A DNA stretch of 37,460 nucleotides. Source: Actinobacteria bacterium UBA2184. Its GTDB lineage: Bacteria; Actinomycetota; Coriobacteriia; Anaerosomatales; Anaerosomataceae. The DNA is taken from NCBI GenBank assembly GCA_002328745.1, contig DCVQ01000035.1, positions 63,340 to 100,799 of the forward strand, read 5' to 3'. Position 1 is the first letter of the stretch. Every line of letters begins with the position of its first letter. Below the pieces are notes generated by a model that worked only from the letters and a program-made list of their open reading frames with translations, searched no databases and was not told where the DNA came from. The translations under genes and the position numbers were made by a program. This document shows positions 1 to 8,257 of this stretch, piece by piece.

Positions 1-377
1 GGCCGGTTCCACAGCTTGCCCGGTTCGATCTCGACGCTCGGGCCGTGCTTGCGCCGATCCTGGCGCTTGCGCTCCTGGCGGCGGAGCGGCTGGCGATAGA
101 TGGAGCGCCCGTGTTGGGCGTGATCGGCTTGAACGTCCTGTCGGTGGCCCGGTGGGTGTTCTTCCTCCAGGGCATGGCCGTGTTCGCGGCGCTGTTCGGA
201 CGCCTGAAGACGGGTCGTCCGGCGCGGATCTTCGGGTACGTGTTGCTCGGCATCGCGGAGAGTCAGTTGTGGCTTGGAAGCGTCCTGGGTCTGGCCGATA
301 TCTGGCTGAACCTGCGGCGTTTGCCGAGAGACGGTGCCCGGCCGGAGCCTATTGAGGCGCCTTCCGGCACGGACTAG
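1..377 (+). CDS. DUF2232 (YybS-like) membrane protein, C-terminal part
   Basis: The reading frame is open from the first bases of the window (codons in phase with position 3) to the TAG at 375-377, so the start lies upstream; an internal GTG at 45 is probably not the true start. What remains is hydrophobic, with about three membrane segments and a closing LGLADIWLNLRR motif. That ending is typical of DUF2232/YybS proteins, whose gene commonly sits just before rplI and dnaB, as here. The molecular role of the family is not established. The identification rests on the tail motif plus synteny, so the family call is probable rather than certain. Confidence 0.72.
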   Translation, partial: PVPQLARFDLDARAVLAPILALALLAAERLAIDGAPVLGVIGLNVLSVARWVFFLQGMAVFAALFGRLKTGRPARIFGYVLLGIAESQLWLGSVLGLADIWLNLRRLPRDGARPEPIEAPSGTD

Positions 378-434
378 AGTGGGGAGTGTCGCTCCGCGGT
401 CTGCGGACGGCGCTGGAAACGAGTAGGAGATACG

Positions 435-1031
435 ATGAAGGTCATCCTTTTGAGTGACGTGAAGGGCAGGGGGAAGGAAGGCGACGTGATCGAGGTCGCC
501 CGCGGGTTCGCCGCGAACTTCCTGCTGCCCCGCAAGATGGCGATCGAGGCCACACCGGGCAACCTCAAGCAGCTCGAGGCCCGGATGCACAACATCGCGA
601 AGCGCGAAGCCGCCAAGCGCGTCGAGGCCGAAGGCCACGCCGCTGCCATCAACGGCAAGACGCTCATCATCGAGGCCAAGGCCGGCGATACCGGCAAGCT
701 GTTCGGCTCGATCACGTCCGGCATGGTCGCCGACGCGCTCACCGATCAGCTTGGCGTCGAGGTCGACCGCAAGAAGCTGGATCTCCACGGCCACATCAAG
801 ACCGTCGGCGATCACGCTATCGACGTCCGTGTCTACCAGGACGTCACCGCGCACATCGTGCTCAAGGTCGTTCCGATCGGCGGCGCCGCAGCGGTTGAGG
901 CCGCCGAGCCCGTCGCGGAGACGGACGTCGATGCGGTGGAGCCCGCGGCCGACGAAGCCGGCGAGGACGAGTCCGTCGCCGACGAGCCCATCGCTGAGGC
1001 TGACGATCCGATCGAGGCCGACGCAGAGTAG
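435..1031 (+). CDS. rplI: 50S ribosomal protein bL9 with acidic C-terminal tail
   Basis: Component of the large ribosomal subunit that binds 23S rRNA near the L1 stalk. The N-terminal domain shows the bL9 signature (MKVILLSDVKGRGKEGDVIE, then RGFAANFLLPRKMA), followed by the long connecting helix and the C-terminal domain to about residue 148. Residues from about 150 to 198 form an Ala/Glu/Asp/Val-rich tail absent from the usual protein of about 148 residues. The ATG at 435 has an AGGAG-type ribosome site 7-8 bases upstream. It sits between the DUF2232 gene and dnaB, a conserved order. The identification is secure; any role for the acidic tail is unknown. Confidence 0.97.
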   Translation: MKVILLSDVKGRGKEGDVIEVARGFAANFLLPRKMAIEATPGNLKQLEARMHNIAKREAAKRVEAEGHAAAINGKTLIIEAKAGDTGKLFGSITSGMVADALTDQLGVEVDRKKLDLHGHIKTVGDHAIDVRVYQDVTAHIVLKVVPIGGAAAVEAAEPVAETDVDAVEPAADEAGEDESVADEPIAEADDPIEADAE

Positions 1032-1091
1032 CCAGCATGCGGGTGCCGCGGATGTGCGCGGCGCCCCGCATGCCTGACGGGAGCGAGAAGC

Positions 1092-2477
1092 GTGTCTGAC
1101 GACGTGCGTCGCAGCGGGGTCGAACGTGTGCCGCCGCATAACGTGGAGGCCGAGCAGTCGTTGCTCGGCTCCATGTTCCTGTCTGCGGACGCCCTCGAGC
1201 AGTGCCTGACCCTCGTCATCGCCGAGGACTTCTTCAGGCCTGCCCATCAGCGGATCTTCGAGGCTATCAGCCACCTGCATTCGCGCGGTGAGGCGGTCGA
1301 TCACGTGACCGTGGCGGCGCGGCTCGAGTCCACCGGCGATCTCGACCGCGCGGGCGGCAAGGCATACCTGCTGGATGTGGCGAGCGCAGTGCCCACCGCC
1401 GCGAACGCGGAGCACTACGCCGCGATCGTGAAGCGCACCTCGATGCTCCGGCAGCTCATCGAGGCCTCCACGCGGATCCAGACGATGAGCTACGAGAATC
1501 CCGACGACCTCGACCAGGCTGTCGAGCAGGCCGAGCGCTACATCTTCGAGGTGACCAACCGTCGCGTCTCGACGAACTTCAAGCCGCTGCTCGAACTGAT
1601 GAAGACCGGCTTCGAGGAGATCGAGAAGACCTACGTCAACAAGGCGCACGTCACGGGCGTGCCGACCGGCTTCGGGGATCTCGACGACATACTCGCGGGC
1701 CTGCACCGCGGCGATCTGATCATCCTTGCCGCGCGGCCTTCGGTCGGCAAGACCGCCTTTGCGCTCAACATGGCGGTCAACGCTGCCAAGAAGGACGTGC
1801 CGACCGCGGTCTTCAGCCTCGAGATGTCCGCCACGCAGCTGGTCCAGCGCATCCTGTGCGCCGAGGCGCGCATCGACTCGCAGCGCCTCCGCACCGGCTA
1901 CCTCAACGACGACGACTGGCCGCAGATCATGCAGGCGATGGGACGTCTGAGGTCGGCGCCGCTGTGGGTCGACGATTCGTCCGCGATCTCCATCCTCGAG
2001 CTTCGCGCGAAGGCGCGCCGGCTCTTCAGGAACAAGACCTCGGGCCTGATCATCGTCGACTACCTGCAGCTCATGCAGCCGCAGGGCCGGCGTTCCGAGA
2101 ACCGGCAGGTGGAGATCGCCGAGATCTCCCGCGGTCTCAAGATCCTGGCCAAGGAGCTCGACATCCCCGTGATCGCGCTGTCGCAGCTCTCCAGGCGGGT
2201 CGAAGACCGCCAGGGCAAACGGCCGCAGCTCTCCGACCTGCGCGAGTCGGGCGCCATCGAGCAGGATGCCGACGTGGTCATGTTCATCGACCGCAACACC
2301 GACCCCGGCGCTGAAGGCGAACAGCATCGTCCGGCCAAGGGCGAGGCCGAGATCATCGTGGCGAAACACCGCAACGGTCCCACCGGCAACTGCAAGCTCG
2401 CGTATCTCGAGCGGTTCACGCGGTTCGTTTCGCTTGCGCGAACGTCGCCTGACACGGCGGGATCCGCTCAGGGCTAG
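1092..2477 (+). CDS. dnaB: Replicative DNA helicase DnaB
   Basis: Hexameric 5'-3' helicase that unwinds DNA at the replication fork and interacts with primase. The 461-residue length is normal and there is no intein. The N-terminal helical domain begins RVPPHNVEAEQSLLGSM. The RecA-like core has Walker A ARPSVGKT at residues 214-221, Walker B LIIVDYLQLM around 319-328, and the late motif SDLRESGAIEQDADVV. The start is GTG at 1092, 60 bases after rplI ends, with a GGGAGCGAGAAG purine-rich stretch upstream. Probably co-transcribed with rplI and the following FAD enzyme gene. Confidence 0.97.
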   Translation: MSDDVRRSGVERVPPHNVEAEQSLLGSMFLSADALEQCLTLVIAEDFFRPAHQRIFEAISHLHSRGEAVDHVTVAARLESTGDLDRAGGKAYLLDVASAVPTAANAEHYAAIVKRTSMLRQLIEASTRIQTMSYENPDDLDQAVEQAERYIFEVTNRRVSTNFKPLLELMKTGFEEIEKTYVNKAHVTGVPTGFGDLDDILAGLHRGDLIILAARPSVGKTAFALNMAVNAAKKDVPTAVFSLEMSATQLVQRILCAEARIDSQRLRTGYLNDDDWPQIMQAMGRLRSAPLWVDDSSAISILELRAKARRLFRNKTSGLIIVDYLQLMQPQGRRSENRQVEIAEISRGLKILAKELDIPVIALSQLSRRVEDRQGKRPQLSDLRESGAIEQDADVVMFIDRNTDPGAEGEQHRPAKGEAEIIVAKHRNGPTGNCKLAYLERFTRFVSLARTSPDTAGSAQG

Positions 2478-2485
2478 GGGTGCTC

Positions 2486-3877
2486 ATGACGGAACAGCGC
2501 TACGACGCGATCGTCGTCGGTGCCGGGCCTGCGGGCATCTTCGCGGCGATCGAGCTCATCCGGTTGCGCCCGGGTTCTCGCATCCTCATCGTCGAACGCG
2601 GCAAGCCGATCGAGAAGCGCGCGTGCCCCGCACGCCAGACGCACTGCGTGAGCTGCCCGACGTGCGCGATCATGACCGGGTGGGGCGGCGCGGGCGCGTT
2701 CTCGGACGGCAAGCTGACGCTCTCCACCGAGGTCGGCGGCTGGCTTGGCGACTTCGTGGGCCCCGCGCGGCTCGAAGAGCTGGTCGACGACAGCGATCGC
2801 CTGTGGCTCGAGTTCGGCGCGACCACGGAGGTCCACGCGCCCGAGCCGGCCGAGGAGGAGCGTCTCGTCCGGGCGGCCACGCTCGCGGGGATGCGCCTCG
2901 TGCCGATGCGCATCCGGCACATCGGGAGCGACCGCTCGCCGGCGGTTCTCGGCGCGATGCACGACTACCTGTCAGGCGCGGGCGTGGAGGTCCGCACCGG
3001 CACGGCTGCGGAGAGCATCCTGGCCGAGGCGGGCCGGGTCACCGGCGTGCGGCTGGCCGACGGGACGGCGGCCCTCTCAGGCATCGTGATCGCCGCCCCC
3101 GGCCGGGACGGCGCGGACTGGCTTTCGGGCCAGGCGAGGGACCTCGGCATCGGTCTCGTGAACAACGCGGTTGATATCGGCGTGCGGGTCGAGGTCCCGG
3201 CACCGGTGATGGAGCCTCTCACCGACCACCTGTACGAGGCCAAGCTCATCCGCTACTCGCACGCCTTCGGCGACCAGGTGCGCACCTTCTGCATGAATCC
3301 CTACGGTGAGGTCACGACCGAGAGCTACGGCGACATCATCACCGTGAACGGGCACTCGTACGCCGACACGAAGACCGACAACACCAACTTCGCGGTGCTC
3401 GTGAGCCAGAGCTTCACGCACCCGTTCCAGGAGCCGATCACCTACGGCACGTCGATCGCGCGGCTCGCCAACCTTCTCGGCGAAGGCATCCTGGTGCAGC
3501 GCCTCGGGGACCTGCGCGCCGGGCGCCGCTCGACCGCGAAGCGGATCGCCAGCTCCGTGGTCGTGCCCTCGCTGCCGTCGGCCACCCCGGGAGACCTGTC
3601 GTTCGTGCTCCCGTACCGGCACCTGGCCAATATCCTCGAGTTCCTCGAGGCGATGGACGAGCTGGCGCCGGGCGTCGCTGATGACGGGACGTTGCTCTAC
3701 GGCATCGAGGTGAAGTTCTACTCGTCGCGCCTCGAACTGGGGCCCGACCTCCAGACGCCCGTGCGGGGACTCTTCGCCATCGGCGACGGCGCGGGCGTGA
3801 CCCGGGGCCTCATCCAGTCGGGCGCGAGCGGCCTGGTGGCCGCACGCGCGGCGCACGCGGTTCTCGACGCGGAGTGA
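2486..3877 (+). CDS. FAD-dependent dehydrogenase, COG2509-like
   Basis: Predicted flavoprotein of 463 residues. The N-terminal dinucleotide fold reads YDAIVVGAGPAGIFAAIEL, followed by an acidic residue ending the second strand (IVERG). A Cys-rich stretch (RACPARQTHCVSCPTC) precedes GWGGAGAFSDGKL, an arrangement characteristic of COG2509. A C-terminal FAD motif reads GLFAIGDGAGVTRGLIQSG. A GTG at 2480 is possible, but ATG at 2486 is preferred because AGGGG at 2476-2480, overlapping the dnaB stop, lies five bases before it. Substrate and physiological role are unknown for the family. It follows dnaB by eight bases and is likely in the same transcript. Confidence 0.85.
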   Translation: MTEQRYDAIVVGAGPAGIFAAIELIRLRPGSRILIVERGKPIEKRACPARQTHCVSCPTCAIMTGWGGAGAFSDGKLTLSTEVGGWLGDFVGPARLEELVDDSDRLWLEFGATTEVHAPEPAEEERLVRAATLAGMRLVPMRIRHIGSDRSPAVLGAMHDYLSGAGVEVRTGTAAESILAEAGRVTGVRLADGTAALSGIVIAAPGRDGADWLSGQARDLGIGLVNNAVDIGVRVEVPAPVMEPLTDHLYEAKLIRYSHAFGDQVRTFCMNPYGEVTTESYGDIITVNGHSYADTKTDNTNFAVLVSQSFTHPFQEPITYGTSIARLANLLGEGILVQRLGDLRAGRRSTAKRIASSVVVPSLPSATPGDLSFVLPYRHLANILEFLEAMDELAPGVADDGTLLYGIEVKFYSSRLELGPDLQTPVRGLFAIGDGAGVTRGLIQSGASGLVAARAAHAVLDAE

Positions 3878-3932
3878 GCGTCGTCGCCCGGCATCGGTAG
3901 ACCCACTCTTCCCGTAGTCCGGGTGTCGGACG

Positions 3933-5909
3933 CTAGTGCGTGCGGAAGCGGGTGAGTCCGCGCATCAGGCTTTCGGCTTCGCCCTCCACGGCGTTCGCCG
4001 AGTCGGCCAGCTGCTTCGCGGCCGCCGCCGACTCCCTCGAACTCACGCTGACCTCATGCATGGCGTCCACGAGCTGGTGAGATGCGCGCTGCTGCTGGGC
4101 CGCCGCCTCGGTGATCTCGCGCGCCGCGAAGGCGGTGTCCTCCATCTGCTGTACGATCAGGCCGAAGGTCCGGCGGGATTCGGCGCTTGCGGAGACCGTG
4201 GCGTCCGTGAGGCGGGACTGCTGCTGGGCGCTGGTCTGAAGCCGCGCGCTCGCCGCCTGGATGCCCGCGACGAGTTCGGTGATCCTGCTCGCGGACTGCG
4301 CGACGGAGTCTGCGAGCGCGCGGATCTCCGAGGAGACGACCGCGAAGCCCTTGCCCGCCTCGCCCGCGCGAGCCGCCTCGATGGCCGCGTTCAGCGCGAG
4401 GATCTTGGTCTGCTCGGCGATGCCGGTGATAAGCGACGTCATCTCGGTGATGTTGTCGGCCACGGTGGTCATCGCTCCGGCGGCGGTCGCCATCTCGTCG
4501 GCGCCCGCCGAAAGCTCGTCCATCGCGCCGTGCGACTGGTCCACCGCATGGACGCCGCTCTGTGCGGACTCGAGCGCGTCCTCGGCGACGTCGAGGACGC
4601 GGCGCGCGCCGTCGGCGACCGACTGGAAGCTGCGCGACAGCTCCTCGAGCGTGGCGGTGGTCTGTGCGACCGCCGAGGCCTGATGCGTGGCCTGCTCGGC
4701 TGACGAGCGGGAGGCCGCGGTGATCTCTCCCGAGACGGAGCGCAGCTGCATCACGGACTCCTCGACCTGTCCGATGATGCTGCGAAGGCCGGTCGTCATG
4801 GTGTTGAAGGCGCTGCCGAGCTCGCGGATCTCGGCGTATCCGACGGTGGGAAGAGTCGCGGTGAGATCGCCTGTGGCCACCACATCGGCCGCGGCGCCCA
4901 CTTCCGCGAGCGGCCGTGACAGGCCGCGGCTTACGGTGAACGCCCCGAACAGACCGAAGCCGAGCGCAGCCAGCATCACCGCTCCGAACGTGATGGCGAA
5001 CGCGCGCGTGGCCGCCGCGTACGGGGCCTCATCGACGCCGACGTAGAGCATGCCGATCACCGCGCCGGACAGGTCGCGCAGCGGCTCGTAGGCGGTGAGG
5101 TAGTTCTTGCTCACGACGAACGCGTCGCCCCGATAGGTCTTGCCGCCCTCGAGGGTGTGCTCGCGGACCGCGTCGGACACGACCGTGCCGAGCGCGCGCT
5201 CGTCCGCTTCGTTGCGGACGGTGGTGGAGATGCGCACGCCTCCCTGGAAGACCGTCGCGGTGCCGCCGACCTTGGCCACCACCGAATCGACGAGATCGTG
5301 ACGCAGCTTCAGGATGCGCACGCCGACGAGCAGATCGCCATGGAAGGGGACCGCAGAGACGATGGCCAGAGCGCCATCCTCTTCGCCCTCGACGACCGTC
5401 CCGTTCGGCGTCTCCTTCACGGTGAGCCGCAGGCGGTTGGCGAGCCGTACCGCCTCGAGCTCGCTTGCGGGGATGACGGCCAAGCCGAGCATGCCGGTCC
5501 CTGCGGACGCGCTGGTCTGCAGCAGGGGCCAGGTGGTGCCGAACGGATTCGTGCCGAGGCTCGTGAGGCGTACCGTTCCGTCGCGACCCACCACGGCGAA
5601 GTAGGACATGTTGGTGAGCTCGGCGCGGCGCGCGAGCTCGTTGGTGAGGGCGACTCGCGTGTCGCCCTGACCGTCCGGAAGACGGTCGTCGGCCGCGGTG
5701 CCCGTGACGCTCTCCTGCACGGCCGCGATCTCGTCCGAGAGCAGCCCCGAGGCGACCGAGATGCTCGTATCGACGCTGCGCTGCGCCTGCTCGGTCATCA
5801 TCGCGTCGAAGCGGAGCACGCCGAAGATCGCGGCCGCAGCCAGCGTTCCGATGATGATCCCGCTGAAGCTCAGGATCAACCGTGCCCGCAGGGACATGCC
5901 CTTCTTCAT
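3933..5909 (-). CDS. Methyl-accepting chemotaxis protein
   Basis: Transmembrane chemoreceptor of 658 residues that would signal to CheA/CheW. There is a membrane segment at about 9-32, an extracytoplasmic Cache-type sensor at about 33-300 (two alpha/beta parts, the second ending AVIGMLYVGVDEAPY), a second membrane segment at about 303-327, HAMP at about 325-378 and the coiled-coil signalling domain to the end. The signalling tip is canonical at about 498-534 (EQTKILALNAAIEAARAGEA then GKGFAVVSSEIRALAD). No C-terminal methyltransferase-docking pentapeptide is seen. GAGGGAG precedes the ATG. No che genes are adjacent, so this is an orphan receptor; its ligand is unknown. Confidence 0.95.
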   Translation of the reverse strand: MKKGMSLRARLILSFSGIIIGTLAAAAIFGVLRFDAMMTEQAQRSVDTSISVASGLLSDEIAAVQESVTGTAADDRLPDGQGDTRVALTNELARRAELTNMSYFAVVGRDGTVRLTSLGTNPFGTTWPLLQTSASAGTGMLGLAVIPASELEAVRLANRLRLTVKETPNGTVVEGEEDGALAIVSAVPFHGDLLVGVRILKLRHDLVDSVVAKVGGTATVFQGGVRISTTVRNEADERALGTVVSDAVREHTLEGGKTYRGDAFVVSKNYLTAYEPLRDLSGAVIGMLYVGVDEAPYAAATRAFAITFGAVMLAALGFGLFGAFTVSRGLSRPLAEVGAAADVVATGDLTATLPTVGYAEIRELGSAFNTMTTGLRSIIGQVEESVMQLRSVSGEITAASRSSAEQATHQASAVAQTTATLEELSRSFQSVADGARRVLDVAEDALESAQSGVHAVDQSHGAMDELSAGADEMATAAGAMTTVADNITEMTSLITGIAEQTKILALNAAIEAARAGEAGKGFAVVSSEIRALADSVAQSASRITELVAGIQAASARLQTSAQQQSRLTDATVSASAESRRTFGLIVQQMEDTAFAAREITEAAAQQQRASHQLVDAMHEVSVSSRESAAAAKQLADSANAVEGEAESLMRGLTRFRTH

Positions 5910-6024
5910 AGCGCTCCCTCACTCGGCGATCAGTCGCACAGTGTAACGGTGCCGGACATCGAAACACAGTGCCCGCGCACACCGCATGCGGTTCTTTCGG
6001 ACGAACGGTCGCCCGGGTGCGGCT

Positions 6025-6053
6025 TTGACGGCACGGGACGACGGGGCTAATAT
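6025..6053 (+). promoter_or_regulatory. Sigma-70-type promoter of the BASS transporter
   Basis: TTGACG at 6025-6030 and TAATAT at 6048-6053 are separated by exactly 17 bases. Transcription should begin near 6060, about 36 bases before the ATG at 6097. It is one of the best-matching promoters in the window. Its -10 overlaps the palindrome at 6051-6068, which implies repressor control. Confidence 0.65.
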
Positions 6054-6068
6054 ACCCCGTTGGGTATA
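6051..6068. promoter_or_regulatory. Palindromic operator TATACCC-N4-GGGTATA
   Basis: The sequence TATACCCCGTTGGGTATA is a perfect inverted repeat of seven bases per arm around four central bases. It overlaps the -10 element and the predicted transcription start of the transporter gene, a classical repressor position. C-tract/G-tract arms flanked by TATA resemble operators of CsoR/RcnR-family metal or sulfur sensors. That family assignment is inference; no such regulator is encoded in the window. Confidence 0.6.
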
Positions 6069-6096
6069 CACGCGCCAGTCCGGGAGGTCGGTCGCT

Positions 6097-7110
6097 ATGA
6101 GTACAGCCAGTCAGCCACTGCCGGGGGCAGTTCGCGTTCTGTCCTCGCTCTCCAAGCGGCTCGTGGTGCTTATTCCGCTCGCGATGCTCGCGGGTCTCGG
6201 TGTAGGCGTTGCAGCCGACGTGAGCGGCTTCAAGGCCTTCGTCCTCCCGATGACCATGCTCATGGTGTACCCCATGCTCGTGAACTTCCGGGTGCAGGAG
6301 GCGCTCGACCTGAAGGACAGCAAGGCGATCGGTCTGGCGATGCTCCTCGACTTCGTCGCGATGCCCGTGCTCGCCTGGGCGTTCGCGCTCGCGTTCTTCC
6401 GGCAGGAGCCGGGCCTGTTCGTCGGGATGATACTCGCGGGGCTCTTCCCGACAAGCGGGATGACCATCAGCTGGACCGGGTTCGCCGGCGGCAACGTGGG
6501 CGCGGCGATCAAGATGACGGTGATAGGGCTGATCGCGGCGTCCCTGCTGGCCCCGGTCTACCTGTTCGTGCTCGCGGGTGCGGTCGTGGACGTCGATATC
6601 GCCGAGGTGCTTCGCACGGTCGTGCTCGTCGTCGGCATCCCTCTTGTCGCGGGCTGGCTCACCCGGACCCTGTTGGTGCGACGGTACGGCCAGGCGCACT
6701 ACAAGTCCCGTATCGCGCCGATGTTCCCGGGGCTTTCCACGATCGGAGTGCTCGCGATCGTCTTCGTCGCGATCGCGCTCAAGGCCCGCACCATCGTGGC
6801 CGACCCCGCCCTCCTGGTTCGGGTGCTCGTGCCGCTCGTCGGCTTCTACGCGCTCAACTACGTGATCGCGACCTTGTTCGGACGGCTGCTGCTCTCGCGC
6901 GGCGACGCGATCGCCGTGGTGTACGGGACCGTCATGCGCAACCTGTCGATCGCGCTCGGCATCGCCATGGCGAGCTTCGCGCCCGAGGCGGGGCTGCTCC
7001 TCGCGACCGCGTACATCGTGCAGGTGCAGTCGGCGGCCTGGTACGTGAAGGCGACGGACCGCGTGTTCGGGCCGGCGCCGGCCGCGTCTCCGGCGGCCGC
7101 TCGGGCGTAG
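6097..7110 (+). CDS. BASS-superfamily (bile acid/arsenite ACR3-like) permease
   Basis: Integral membrane protein of 337 residues with about ten hydrophobic segments, reading as a bile acid:sodium symporter/ACR3-type secondary transporter (MTMLMVYPMLVNF; FPTSGMTISWTGFAGGN; VVYGTVMRNLSIALGIAM). ATG at 6097 is chosen because GGGAGG at 6083-6088 precedes it; longer in-frame extensions would cross the promoter. ACR3 arsenite carriers depend on a conserved cysteine in the fourth membrane segment, but this protein contains no cysteine and has Ser/Thr in that region. Arsenite export is therefore doubtful, and another anion or metabolite is possible. The promoter carries an operator-like palindrome, suggesting inducible expression. 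Confidence 0.8.
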   Translation: MSTASQPLPGAVRVLSSLSKRLVVLIPLAMLAGLGVGVAADVSGFKAFVLPMTMLMVYPMLVNFRVQEALDLKDSKAIGLAMLLDFVAMPVLAWAFALAFFRQEPGLFVGMILAGLFPTSGMTISWTGFAGGNVGAAIKMTVIGLIAASLLAPVYLFVLAGAVVDVDIAEVLRTVVLVVGIPLVAGWLTRTLLVRRYGQAHYKSRIAPMFPGLSTIGVLAIVFVAIALKARTIVADPALLVRVLVPLVGFYALNYVIATLFGRLLLSRGDAIAVVYGTVMRNLSIALGIAMASFAPEAGLLLATAYIVQVQSAAWYVKATDRVFGPAPAASPAAARA

Positions 7111-7147
7111 CCGTTCACCAAGGCAGGGCCGAGGGCATACGGCGGCA

Positions 7148-8257
7148 CTAGATCGCGCGGTACTTCCTGAGCGCGAGCACGTTGGCGGCGTAGAGCACGG
7201 CCGCGAAGGCCCACAGCACCGCAAGATCGCCCGCGACCGAGCTGAAGTCGGCCCCCCGGAGCATGACGGCGCGCATGGCGTCGGCGCCGTAAGTGAGCGG
7301 GAAGACCCGCGAGAGCGCCTGCATCCATGCGGGGGTCTGCGAGAGGTCGAACATCCCCGAGAGCAGGATCTGGGGGATGACGATGATCTGCATGAGCTGC
7401 ATCACCTGCAGCTCGCCGTTGGCGAACTCGGACACGAAGATGCCGAGCAGCAGCGAGATCAGCGCGAGGCTCTCGGCCACCACGAGCACGAGCCAGAACG
7501 GGCCCAGGTTGGGGAACCCGACCCAGTAGATGCTCGCCCAGGCGACGATGAACGTCTGGATGAGCGAGAAGAGCCCGAATCCCTGCACGTAGCCGAGCAC
7601 GAGCTCGCGGCGCCTGATCGGCGTCGCCATCAGCCGCTCGAGCGTGCCGCCCGTCCGCTCGCGCACGAAGCTGATGCCGCTCGTGATGAAGACGTAGAAG
7701 AACACGAACACGCCGATGAACACCGGCCCGTAGTAATCGAATCCGCGGAAATCGGCGGCGCCGTGCACGTAGGTGACCTCCGGCTCCGCCGGCGGCGCGA
7801 ACGAGGGCAGCTCGACGTGTTCGGACAGGTCGATCGTCGTGCCATCGGGCAGGGCGATCACGGGAAGCTCGATCTCGGGTGTCGCGACCGTCTCGCGCCG
7901 GGCCTGAGCGATGGCCCGCAACACCGCTCCGGTCTTGGAGGCGTCCGAGCCTTCGACCCACACGCGCACGGTGCCGTCACGCTCGGCGAGGAACGCATCG
8001 GCCTCGGCGTCCTCAAGCGCTGCGAGCGCGTGAGCTTCGGTCGCCTCCTCGATGCTGGCGCCCGCATCAACGAGCGCGGCGGCGAGTTCCGCCGAAACGC
8101 CGTCGTGCAGCACGAGCGGCTCGTAGTCGGGCGAGCCGAAGATGACGTCCAGCAAGAACAGCGCGAGCACCGGCGCGATGATCATCATGAAGATGGTCCT
8201 GGGGTCGTGCTTGAACTGCCGGAGTATGCGGACGGTGACCGCGATCGCGCTACGCAC
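7148..8257 (-). CDS. ABC-2 type transporter permease
   Basis: Membrane subunit (369 residues) of an ABC exporter, of the YhhJ/ABC2_membrane_3 type. One N-terminal membrane segment (MIIAPVLALFLLDVIFG) is followed by a large extracytoplasmic domain of about 140 residues and then five C-terminal membrane segments. The cytoplasmic loop RERTGGTLERLMATPIRRRE is typical. The frame could begin further upstream, but GTG at 8257 is preferred because GGAGG lies six bases before it. That start overlaps the end of the ATPase gene by eight bases, implying translational coupling. Such pairs export drugs, lipids or polymers; the substrate is unknown. Confidence 0.9.
   Translation of the reverse strand: MRSAIAVTVRILRQFKHDPRTIFMMIIAPVLALFLLDVIFGSPDYEPLVLHDGVSAELAAALVDAGASIEEATEAHALAALEDAEADAFLAERDGTVRVWVEGSDASKTGAVLRAIAQARRETVATPEIELPVIALPDGTTIDLSEHVELPSFAPPAEPEVTYVHGAADFRGFDYYGPVFIGVFVFFYVFITSGISFVRERTGGTLERLMATPIRRRELVLGYVQGFGLFSLIQTFIVAWASIYWVGFPNLGPFWLVLVVAESLALISLLLGIFVSEFANGELQVMQLMQIIVIPQILLSGMFDLSQTPAWMQALSRVFPLTYGADAMRAVMLRGADFSSVAGDLAVLWAFAAVLYAANVLALRKYRAI

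Noticed and set aside
3878..3932. Terminator between the FAD enzyme and chemoreceptor genes
   Set aside because: Only a five-pair stem (GTCCG/CGGAC) without a T-tract is present; too weak to call.
5029..7224. A 731-codon minus-strand frame across the chemoreceptor start and the transporter
   Set aside because: The product is almost wholly charged low-complexity sequence, and it crosses two well-supported genes and a promoter.
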